From positions 23,017-87,016 of the forward strand of contig NZ_SSHJ01000021.1 in assembly GCF_005925345.1 (NCBI RefSeq): a DNA stretch of 64,000 nucleotides, in the 5' to 3' direction. The translations under genes and the position numbers were made by a program. Shown here piece after piece: positions 32,932 to 40,901 of this stretch (the stretch's first letter is position 1; every line of letters begins with the position of its first letter). Below the pieces are notes generated by a model. It searched no databases. It saw only the letters and a list, made by a program, of their open reading frames with translations, and was not told where the DNA came from. This DNA comes from Pedobacter ureilyticus (lineage in GTDB: Bacteria > Bacteroidota > Bacteroidia > Sphingobacteriales > Sphingobacteriaceae).

Positions 32932-34119
32932 TTACTTACTGATGGTGTTGATGTCGGTTATGTAATTGGCATACTTAAAGTCATCTAGAAATACCAGCGA
33001 TGCGTTATTGGTATTGCTTAAGCCCATAAACATAAATGCATTTAGTACCGCATTGGCATCCATTTCGGAGGTTACAAAATTCGAATCGTTTGCGGCCTTT
33101 AAAAGCAAATTGTTATTAATCCAAATGTGTGATGCGCCAGGCAAGATCGAATATTTCTCGTTATTCTTAACATATTTTCTGGCAGCTGTAGAATTATTAG
33201 CATAAACCTGTACATCGTATTCGCCACCATTAATAAAACTGACGTTTGGATTCAATGTAGCATCTATTGCCACTAGAGTTTTATCCTTTTGCTGAATACT
33301 TAATTGATAACCATTTGGCGTAATATCCCACCACATAATTAAAAAAACGGGCAGTGCTGCAGTTGGGCTAAAATTAACGTTATTAGAAAACTGGGAAGCA
33401 TTTAAAGACGGCAATGCGGTGTTCCAATCCATAGTGCTAGCATCTCTGCCTATTGCAAATTTATAAGTACCTGCTGTGCCTGCCTGCAATTTCATTTGGT
33501 AACCAATACTGAATAAATTCGTACCATCGATATTGAATACAGAGAACTTACTGGTAGAAGTTGACGGAGGCGCTTTAAAAAGTAGTCTGGCACCCGAACC
33601 AATTGTTGCTGCATTGGTTAGGTTAAATCCACCAACGTTGCTATTACCTGTCCATATACGGGCAATTTGATTGCTAGTTGGCGCCGGCAATAACGCATGT
33701 AAGTGACTGGCAATACCATCGTTTGAAGACAATACTCCCGCAGCTGATGTTGGCGACAGATTTCCTTCGACTTGGCCAAAATCGTAGCTCCAATTTTTTT
33801 GATAATTACCTACAACTACACTTACTTTGCAAACCGAGACAGCATCTTTATAACTTGCACGGATATCTACCGAACCCGTTTTGTATGCGGTAATCATTCC
33901 CATATTACTTACCGTTGCCACAGATGCGTCTGAGGAAGCCCACTCCACCTCTTGCGCTGGTGCTCCGGTAACATTTAATTGTCTTTCTTCTCCAATTCCA
34001 AGTATAACAATGTCTTCGGAAAGTGTAATGGTAACCGCGGCCGTATCATCCTTCTTGCAAGAAAATAGGCTTAGCATTAACAGCGCAAAACAGGAAAATA
34101 TTCTTAAAAACTTCGTCAT
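32932..34119 (-). CDS. Lipoprotein with Ig-like (BIG2) domain and module X
   Basis: A 395-residue lipoprotein (lipobox LSLFSC, Cys21). Residues about 30-105 form a bacterial Ig-like BIG2 domain (LGIGEERQLNVTG, ASSDASVATVSNMGMITAY). The rest (about 108-390) is module X, shared with two neighbours: WSYDFGQVEGNLSPTSAAG, then LLPAPTSNQIARIWTGNS and NVGGFNLTNAATIGSGA. It has no visible catalytic signature, so it is probably a surface binding protein, like the accessory lipoproteins that accompany SusD. It lies two bases downstream of the T9SS-targeted paralogue. Confidence 0.78.
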   Translation of the reverse strand: MTKFLRIFSCFALLMLSLFSCKKDDTAAVTITLSEDIVILGIGEERQLNVTGAPAQEVEWASSDASVATVSNMGMITAYKTGSVDIRASYKDAVSVCKVSVVVGNYQKNWSYDFGQVEGNLSPTSAAGVLSSNDGIASHLHALLPAPTSNQIARIWTGNSNVGGFNLTNAATIGSGARLLFKAPPSTSTSKFSVFNIDGTNLFSIGYQMKLQAGTAGTYKFAIGRDASTMDWNTALPSLNASQFSNNVNFSPTAALPVFLIMWWDITPNGYQLSIQQKDKTLVAIDATLNPNVSFINGGEYDVQVYANNSTAARKYVKNNEKYSILPGASHIWINNNLLLKAANDSNFVTSEMDANAVLNAFMFMGLSNTNNASLVFLDDFKYANYITDINTISK

Positions 34120-34121
34120 GA

Positions 34122-35627
34122 TTATTTACTTATAAATTTGGTCTTAAACTGATCTTCTTTAGTTTTCAGCACCGCTACATAAACCCCTGTAACTAGTGTT
34201 GCTGGCACCGTTAATTGATTAGTTCCTGCCGACAATCTTACTTTTTCGCGAAGCAAGCACTGACCAGACAAATTGTATATCTCAAGCGCTGCACTTTCAT
34301 CAGCTAAAGAATTAATAGATAACCTTAACGAATTTGCACTTTGTGCATAAACATTAAAATTGCTTTTATCAAATCCAATTTTTGCAGATGCGGTAGCTAA
34401 GGTATCGGCCTTACCATTAAAATCAATTTGTACCAACTTGTAATAATTGTTGCCAACTAGTGGCGAATTGTCTATTATACTATAATTGGTTGGTGTAGTG
34501 GTATTGCCTTTTGCTGTTACTGTTTTGATGAGCTTGGGTGTTTGATCGATATCGCCAAATCTAAAGATTTCAAACTTCGCATTGTCTTTTTCTGATAGGG
34601 TTTTCCAGTTAAGTAAAACCCCGTTATTTTGCTTCGTTGCCGAAAAGCCATCTAAGACTACTGGAAGTACATTGATATTTTCTAGATAATTGGCATAAAC
34701 AAAATCATCTAGGTAGGCTCGTGCATCATGCACCGCGGAATCATTTGGATCTGTATTATTATAGCCCAAAAATATAAAAGCATTTAATGAGGCGTTAGCT
34801 GCCACGCCTGTGCTGGCATCCTTAAAATTGGGTTCGTTAGCAGCAAACAACAACTGAGTATTGTTTATCCAAATATGACAAGAGCGTGCCGCCACAGTTT
34901 GTGTAACGCCCATTTTGGTATAGGTAGCACTTGCTGAACCATTATTTGCATATAGCTGCACATCATAAGTACCTCCATTTACAAAAGACACGGATGGGTT
35001 TAGCGTAGCATTTAGTGTTTCCCAACCATCAAAAGATACGTTGTTATCTGAGCTTGCCTGTTTTCTAATTTTTAAGGTATAATTGGATGAACTTAAATCC
35101 CATTGCATTAACAAAAATGATGGAAGATTGGTAAGCATATCATTAAAGTTAGTGCCATTAGAGAGTTGGGTAGAACCTGAGGCTGTACTCCAATTGATGG
35201 TAGACACATCTCTACCTACGGCAAACCTATAGCGTGCATTTGTACCCGCCTCAAATTTAAGTTTAAAACCCACGCTCATCACAGCAGTTCCATCAATATT
35301 CAATATCGAGAATTTGGTAGTTGAGGTGGTAGGCGCCGGATTAAAAAGCAATTTCGCCCCCGAACCAATGGTACCAGATGTAGCAAGCGTAAAGCCTCCT
35401 ACGTTACTGTTTCCAGTCCAAACCCTTGCTATTTGGCCATCTGCTGGAGCGGGCAATAAAGAATGGATATGGGTAGGATCTCCATCGTTGGCAGATAGTA
35501 GGCCTGCAGCTGCGGTTGGAGAAAGATTTCCGGTAGCGGTCCCAAAATCGTACCTCCAGCTTTTGTTCTGCGCTTTAGTATATCCTGCAAATAGAACACA
35601 CACCAATAATAATAAGCTTTTTTTCAT
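34122..35627 (-). CDS. Module X protein with T9SS sorting domain
   Basis: A 501-residue secreted protein: signal peptide (1-19, GYTKAQ), module X (about 22-310, including GNLSPTAAAGLLSANDG and QIARVWTGNSNVGGFTL), a fibronectin-like or linker region (VVLDGFSATKQNNGVLLNWK, about 315-405), and a type IX secretion sorting domain (about 420-501: RLSINSLADESAALEIYNLS, ending GVYVAVLKTKEDQFKTKFISK without its final residues in one run). It should be exported across the outer membrane and attached or released. No catalytic motif is seen; it is the soluble or surface-bound partner of the locus. Confidence 0.82.
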   Translation of the reverse strand: MKKSLLLLVCVLFAGYTKAQNKSWRYDFGTATGNLSPTAAAGLLSANDGDPTHIHSLLPAPADGQIARVWTGNSNVGGFTLATSGTIGSGAKLLFNPAPTTSTTKFSILNIDGTAVMSVGFKLKFEAGTNARYRFAVGRDVSTINWSTASGSTQLSNGTNFNDMLTNLPSFLLMQWDLSSSNYTLKIRKQASSDNNVSFDGWETLNATLNPSVSFVNGGTYDVQLYANNGSASATYTKMGVTQTVAARSCHIWINNTQLLFAANEPNFKDASTGVAANASLNAFIFLGYNNTDPNDSAVHDARAYLDDFVYANYLENINVLPVVLDGFSATKQNNGVLLNWKTLSEKDNAKFEIFRFGDIDQTPKLIKTVTAKGNTTTPTNYSIIDNSPLVGNNYYKLVQIDFNGKADTLATASAKIGFDKSNFNVYAQSANSLRLSINSLADESAALEIYNLSGQCLLREKVRLSAGTNQLTVPATLVTGVYVAVLKTKEDQFKTKFISK

Positions 35628-35653
35628 TGCTCAATTTTTTTTGTTTTGAATTA

Positions 35654-36727
35654 TTAATTTATTCCGTGTTTAGATAAAGTTTCCTTGATAATTGGATAGA
35701 TGTAGTTGACCATTCTTTCGAAGCCCAAATCGTTTGGATGGGTACCATCTATTGAACCTTCGTGGTCAAAACCGAGCATTTTCTCGGAAGTAATGAAATA
35801 CAAATCTTTCACATTGGCCTGTAATAGTTTAAGCACCTCGTTTTGTATCGCTAAATTCTGGTTCCTTACAGCCTCACCCATTTTCTTATCTACGTAACCT
35901 CTTTCGCGTATCACACTTTGCATTACAATAATTGGTGCTTTGGGGTGTTTTTTGCGAATGGCATTTACCAAATAGGCTGTTCTTTGTTTGATTTCTTGAG
36001 CATTAGCGTTGGGTACACAATCTAAGATATAAGCATCTGCATCAACGGAAGCCACCATATCTGCCACTTCGGGCTCCATTTTAGCACTACCGCTAAAACC
36101 TAGGTTAATGAAATTGATACCGCTAAGCCTCGAAAGCTTGGCTGGATAAGCCATTCCTGGTCTACTTGCCGACGCCCCTTGCACAATACTAGAACCGTAA
36201 ATAAGTATTTTATGTCTAAATGGATTTATGCCTGTTTCAATTTTGGCTTTACTATCCACACCAATCTCTAGCTGTCTAATCACGTCATACAATGGCAGGT
36301 ACAATAAAAATTCCTTCTCCGTATTATCCATGTTATTGATGATCACCTCATCGCTGCATAAGGCTGTATTTTTACCAACCCCAGCAAATTGCCACTTGCC
36401 ATCAATTTTCACATACAAATCCAAGCCTTTATTAGCTATAGGTGTAAGGTATTGATTAGGCCTACTTCTAGATACGCACCACTTGGCCGAAATAGAGGTA
36501 CTATTCGTTTTAAAAGAGATGGCCAAACCTGCCGTATTTGCCAATAACTGAGTTACGCGTTTAGGCAAACCTTTATATTTGTTGGTATCTAGTCGGTGGT
36601 AAAAAGAATCTGTTTCTTGTGCCTTGCCCACCATGGTAAACTGCTTGGCGGGATAGAATTTAACTTGAGCACTCGTATTATGTAACAGCGTTATTAAAGC
36701 AACGGTATATAATAATCTCTTAAGCAT
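35654..36727 (-). CDS. SGNH/GDSL hydrolase, secreted
   Basis: A 357-residue exported esterase-like protein with signal peptide (MLKRLLYTVALITLLHNTSA). An N-terminal jelly-roll part contains GLDLYVKIDG, the GxDLY signature that precedes some SGNH domains. The catalytic domain has block I ILIYGSSIVQG (nucleophile Ser), block II Gly in NLGFSGSA, Asn in block III (CVPNANA region) and DGTHPNDLGFERM (catalytic Asp/His). Such enzymes remove acyl or acetyl esters. Start 36727 is chosen because it begins a clean signal peptide five bases after the upstream gene; the longer frame to 36817 would overlap it and lacks a signal. Confidence 0.85.
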   Translation of the reverse strand: MLKRLLYTVALITLLHNTSAQVKFYPAKQFTMVGKAQETDSFYHRLDTNKYKGLPKRVTQLLANTAGLAISFKTNSTSISAKWCVSRSRPNQYLTPIANKGLDLYVKIDGKWQFAGVGKNTALCSDEVIINNMDNTEKEFLLYLPLYDVIRQLEIGVDSKAKIETGINPFRHKILIYGSSIVQGASASRPGMAYPAKLSRLSGINFINLGFSGSAKMEPEVADMVASVDADAYILDCVPNANAQEIKQRTAYLVNAIRKKHPKAPIIVMQSVIRERGYVDKKMGEAVRNQNLAIQNEVLKLLQANVKDLYFITSEKMLGFDHEGSIDGTHPNDLGFERMVNYIYPIIKETLSKHGIN

Positions 36728-36732
36728 GGTTT

Positions 36733-38523
36733 TTATTTTTTTAGAATTAGCAATGTTGGATAATGATCTGACATGTAATCTGTTAGATTGTCTTTTACAA
36801 TAAACATGTCTACACAATCTGGACGGGCATTTTTATTTACCCATATATAATCTATTCGGGTGTAGTTGTTATGGTTTTTCATTTTGGTTGGTGCGCTTTT
36901 ATCGTAGTGCTTATTGAAGATCTTATAGGTATCATAAAACCCTGCATCCAGTACTTTTTGAATTGTGGTATAATCTATCTTTCCGTTTTTCAGATAAGTA
37001 TTGCCTGGGTTATTCTTCTCTGAATTTACCAACGCCTTTATTTTTTCTGGGTTGTTATCGTAATACTGTTTATCTTCTGGAGACATGTTATTAAAATCTC
37101 CCATCATGATTATTTTTTCATTTTTAGGGATCTCATTTACCAGTTTTAGCACCACGCTATCTACCTCTTTTATACGCTGTTGATAAGTGTAGGAAACCAG
37201 ATGAGTGATGATGAAATTGTAATCGAGTATCTTTCCGTAAAGAATTCCATGACGCATTCCATCTTTAATTTTCTTTACATTGCTGATGGGATATTTTGAC
37301 AGGAGCCCCAGCGGATAGCCCTCTTCTTTGTGCATTACCGCAAAAGGATAGCCCATTTTTTTAGCAAACTCTTCCAGTCTTTTGGGGTTAAAGCCGTTCA
37401 GTTCCTGAATGGCTATCACATCAGGTTTGCGTTCAATAATCCATTCTTGGAAAGCTTGTTCTATGCCCAAATCTCCACTAAATCCTTTCAACACATTACA
37501 AGAAAGCACTTTTAAAACATTAAGATTTGGAGTGTCTGTCTTTCCAAAAAGTGACGCGGTTTTGTTGTAAGATTCTACACTTCCAGCCCCCCAAGTTGGA
37601 TCTGGTTTTTGAATTTTATCAGTCTTACTTTGAGGAATTTTACGAACTAGCTTTTTAATGTAATTCGCATATACAAAATCATCGAAATAGGCTTTTGCAT
37701 CATCAGTTCCTTCGCCTAAAAACACAAAAGCATTAATTGCTTCGTTGGCTGGTAATTCGGCGGTAACAAAATTAGGTTCGGCAGCAGATTTATGCAAAAG
37801 CTGATCGTCTATCCATATTTGCGAAGCACCTGCCGCAATTTTATACTCTTTTGCTTGATGATAGTATAATGTTTCTTCTGTGGTGTTATTGGCATAAATC
37901 TGTACTTGGTATTCCCTACCATTCACAAATGAAACATTTGGATTAAGTGATGCATCTACTTTAATTAAGCTTTTATCCTTTTGTTGTACAGATAAATGAT
38001 AGCCGGTTTTAGCAATATCCCACTGTAAAATCAGAAATGTGGGCAATACTGCCGAAGCACTGAAATCATAGGTGTTTGAAAAAGGCGTCTTACCATCGCC
38101 CGTATCTTTTCCGATAGCAAATTTGTAGCTTCCCTTGGTTCCAGAATCGAATTTAATATGAAAACTAACAGCGAACAGTGGTGTTCCGCTGATGTTACTA
38201 ATGGAGAATTTATTGGTAGATGAACCTTGTGGAGATGTCATCACTAATTTTGCTCCAGTGCCAAAGTTAGTTCCAGAATCTGAAACACTAAAACCACCAT
38301 TGGCTTCTTTATTGTTTCCCACTCTTAACCTAATTATTTGCGATTCGGCGGGGATTGGAAGTAAATTGTTGGTTTCGTTTCTTGAAATGGTTACGCTTGT
38401 ATTTTTAATATCATTTACAATGCCGTTTAAAGAGCCAAACCCATATTCCCATTTTTTTTGTGCGTTTAACTGTGCAATTAGGGCACAATAAAAAGCGCAT
38501 AGTAATAGTATCTTCTTCATCAT
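36733..38523 (-). CDS. Secreted module X fused to an EEP phosphodiesterase domain
   Basis: A 596-residue protein: signal peptide (1-21, AQLNAQ), module X (about 22-290, KWEYGFGSLNGIVNDIKN and RVGNNKEANGGFSVSDSG), a short linker, then an endonuclease/exonuclease/phosphatase domain (about 335-596). EEP motifs are VLSCNVLKGF, VIAIQELNGF (Glu ligand), IITHLV, MMGDFNNMS, NYTRIDYIW and SDHYPTL, all intact. It should hydrolyse a phosphodiester or phosphomonoester outside the inner membrane. The binding module plus hydrolase layout is like modular polysaccharide enzymes, but with a phosphoesterase. Confidence 0.85.
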   Translation of the reverse strand: MMKKILLLCAFYCALIAQLNAQKKWEYGFGSLNGIVNDIKNTSVTISRNETNNLLPIPAESQIIRLRVGNNKEANGGFSVSDSGTNFGTGAKLVMTSPQGSSTNKFSISNISGTPLFAVSFHIKFDSGTKGSYKFAIGKDTGDGKTPFSNTYDFSASAVLPTFLILQWDIAKTGYHLSVQQKDKSLIKVDASLNPNVSFVNGREYQVQIYANNTTEETLYYHQAKEYKIAAGASQIWIDDQLLHKSAAEPNFVTAELPANEAINAFVFLGEGTDDAKAYFDDFVYANYIKKLVRKIPQSKTDKIQKPDPTWGAGSVESYNKTASLFGKTDTPNLNVLKVLSCNVLKGFSGDLGIEQAFQEWIIERKPDVIAIQELNGFNPKRLEEFAKKMGYPFAVMHKEEGYPLGLLSKYPISNVKKIKDGMRHGILYGKILDYNFIITHLVSYTYQQRIKEVDSVVLKLVNEIPKNEKIIMMGDFNNMSPEDKQYYDNNPEKIKALVNSEKNNPGNTYLKNGKIDYTTIQKVLDAGFYDTYKIFNKHYDKSAPTKMKNHNNYTRIDYIWVNKNARPDCVDMFIVKDNLTDYMSDHYPTLLILKK

Positions 38524-38563
38524 TTTTGATTGAAATAGTTCTTCGTTATTAGTTTTTAATGCA

Positions 38564-39454
38564 CTATCGCTTTTTATAAATAAATACCATTGGATAATGA
38601 TCTGAAGCGTAATCGGTAAACTCGTCCTTTACCATGTACGACTTAGTAAAATCGTTCGAGAGTGCTTTATTGGCGAAAATGTAATCTATCCGGGTGTAGT
38701 TATTATGTGTTCTTAACTTGGTGGGGGCACTTTTTTCGTAACCTGTTCTAAACATTTTCCAAGTATCGTAAAAGCCATTATCCAATAAAGTTTGTATCAC
38801 AGCATAATCTATTTTTCCGTTGTTCAAGATTTTGGTCCCAGGATTATTGATTTCACTTTGTGCCACCAAATTCATTTTAGCGGTATTGTCGTAATCTTTA
38901 GCGTCTTGAGGCGACATGTTATTGAAATCGCCCATCATCAATATTTTCTCGTTATTACTGATTTTGTTTACACGCTCCATAATAATGGCTATTTCCTGCT
39001 GTCGCTTTTCATAAGTGGCTGCATTTAGGTGTATCACAAAAAAATGATAGCTTAGAATTTGAGCCTCGATGAGGTGCAAATCTGAAGGTACAGTTTTGAT
39101 ATTTGTGATAGGAAAACGCGATACCAAAGCTACTGGCAAACCCGACTCGTGAAACATCACTGTATAGGGATATCCCATTTCGGCAGCAAAGGTTTTCAGG
39201 CTTTCTTTCGTAAAATATTTCATTTCCTGAAAAGCAATTACGTCTGCATTTAAAGTATCAGCCCATTTTTTGAATTTGCTGATAGTCGCTTCATCACCTC
39301 TAAATCCTTCGTAAATATTATATGAAAGCACTTTTATAGCCTCTACTTGGGTCGTAGTTTCTTCCTTTTTCTTGCAAGAAATTACATGGAGCGTTACCAA
39401 TAAAAAACAAGCCGCCTTAACGAGAAAGTTTTTCGTTAATTGTTGTCCCACCAT
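38564..39454 (-). CDS. EEP family phosphodiesterase lipoprotein
   Basis: A 296-residue lipoprotein (lipobox HVISC at Cys27, followed by KKK) with a single EEP domain: VLSYNIYEGF, DVIAFQEMKYF (Glu ligand), MMGDFNNMS, NNYTRIDYIF and SDHYPMVF. It is a paralogue of the C-terminal half of the next protein in the operon, sharing long identical stretches. Its start overlaps the susD stop by 19 bases, so translation is coupled to SusD and the enzyme is likely part of the same surface complex. Substrate is unknown: nucleic acid, phosphoinositide-like or phosphosugar polymers are all possible. Confidence 0.84.
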   Translation of the reverse strand: MVGQQLTKNFLVKAACFLLVTLHVISCKKKEETTTQVEAIKVLSYNIYEGFRGDEATISKFKKWADTLNADVIAFQEMKYFTKESLKTFAAEMGYPYTVMFHESGLPVALVSRFPITNIKTVPSDLHLIEAQILSYHFFVIHLNAATYEKRQQEIAIIMERVNKISNNEKILMMGDFNNMSPQDAKDYDNTAKMNLVAQSEINNPGTKILNNGKIDYAVIQTLLDNGFYDTWKMFRTGYEKSAPTKLRTHNNYTRIDYIFANKALSNDFTKSYMVKDEFTDYASDHYPMVFIYKKR

Positions 39455-40890
39455 ACTTTTGTTTTTAAGTTATCGCCACCAATTCTTGCTGCTACTTCTC
39501 TATAATTTTCTTTGTTGGTTGCTTTAACAATGAGTGGATATTCTAATCTTCGAGGTAAAATTCCATCATTAGCTACCGCTGGGCCAATCGGCAAATTCGG
39601 ATACCCCGTACGTCGGTAATCATTCCATGCTTCGAAACCTGAAAAGAAAAGTGCGATGTATTTTTGATTAATTAAACGCTCCATGGTATTGTTAAACTTC
39701 ACGGTACTTCTTGCCAAATAGGTTGCTCCTGCACCACCATCCCAGGTGCAATTCCATTGTCTCCATGAAGCCTCAATACCTTTATTATAGTACGCTTCTG
39801 CATTAGCGTTAATCCATCCTTTTAAAGCCGCTTCCGAAAGGTTAAACATTACTTCTGAATAGGTTAGCAATGGATATGGATAATTTTGCAGTTGTAAAGT
39901 GGTAGCATAAGTAGAAGCTCCAACACCTCCATTTACCGCAAACTCAGCCGCCTGCGTTTGCGAATATCCGCTAGGAATACCATTGTAACCTCCATCTCTA
40001 TTTTTAGTGGCGTACCTAAATCTTCTACCGTCAACTGTAGTATTCATTAAATCCATTAAGGGCTTGCCCAAACGTCTGTTGCCGCTAAACTCCGCATCCC
40101 TCCAAGTAGAAAATGTATTAATGAACGGACTGATACCCGTATTTTTCATCATTGCTTCATCTACATTGCTTTCGAATAATGGATATTTTGTAGGATTATT
40201 GAACATTTCTGCGATTTCTGCACTGCTGTTCATCTCTGGTCTATCAGACAACCTCAACAGTAAACGTAGTCTTAATGCATTTGAGAATTTCTTCCACTTA
40301 ATCACATCATTATTGTAAATCAGATCTGTACCATCAAATGCCAAGTTTTCCTTAAACAAATCATTAGCTCTTTTTAAATCGGCGAGTAAACTTTCGTAAA
40401 CGCTCTTCTGTGTATCAAATTTTGGATACAACAACTCTTCGTCGCCTTTAAAAGCTTCTGTGTATGGAATATCTCCAAACATATCTGTAAGGTTTGATAC
40501 CAACCAAGCTTTCATTACCAATGCTGCCCCCATGTTGTTCACATCCTTTATCTTCTCGGCCAAATGATACATTTCATGCATATCGTTAGCTCTTCTGTAA
40601 AGGTTGGTCCACAAATAATCGGGTTCATTTTCTCTAAATACATATCTGGCAAAATCATTTAAAGTACCTGTTTCTACAGTGTATTGCATTAATTCGTTAT
40701 GAATACGGTGAGCCCGTAGGGTAATGGCCCAATGTCCATAATACTGAGCTGGTGCCAATAAAGTTCCTGGAGCCACACTTTCTAAACGATTGGGATCATT
40801 GTTAAGGTTATCAAAGTCTTTGGAACAAGAAACCAAAATGCCAATAACTAACATTGTCATGATCAGCTTCATTTTGCTAATAGTTTTCAT
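39436..40890 (-). CDS. SusD/RagB-like nutrient-binding lipoprotein
   Basis: A 484-residue lipoprotein (lipobox ILVSC, Cys22) of the SusD-like_2 type, starting SKDFDNLNNDPNRLE after the cysteine. Alpha-helical TPR-like repeats follow, with typical stretches MYHLAEKIKDVNNMGAALVM and YTEAFKGDEELLYPKFD. SusD lids close over SusC barrels and capture substrate at the cell surface. It begins 11 bases after the susC-like stop and overlaps the EEP lipoprotein gene. Ligand is not predictable; the operon points to a phosphate-containing molecule. Confidence 0.92.
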   Translation of the reverse strand: MKTISKMKLIMTMLVIGILVSCSKDFDNLNNDPNRLESVAPGTLLAPAQYYGHWAITLRAHRIHNELMQYTVETGTLNDFARYVFRENEPDYLWTNLYRRANDMHEMYHLAEKIKDVNNMGAALVMKAWLVSNLTDMFGDIPYTEAFKGDEELLYPKFDTQKSVYESLLADLKRANDLFKENLAFDGTDLIYNNDVIKWKKFSNALRLRLLLRLSDRPEMNSSAEIAEMFNNPTKYPLFESNVDEAMMKNTGISPFINTFSTWRDAEFSGNRRLGKPLMDLMNTTVDGRRFRYATKNRDGGYNGIPSGYSQTQAAEFAVNGGVGASTYATTLQLQNYPYPLLTYSEVMFNLSEAALKGWINANAEAYYNKGIEASWRQWNCTWDGGAGATYLARSTVKFNNTMERLINQKYIALFFSGFEAWNDYRRTGYPNLPIGPAVANDGILPRRLEYPLIVKATNKENYREVAARIGGDNLKTKVWWDNN

Positions 40891-40901
40891 ACGATGATAT
40901 T

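Noticed and set aside
36728..36817. Longer start for the SGNH hydrolase
   Set aside because: It would overlap the preceding gene by 85 bases and bury the signal peptide.
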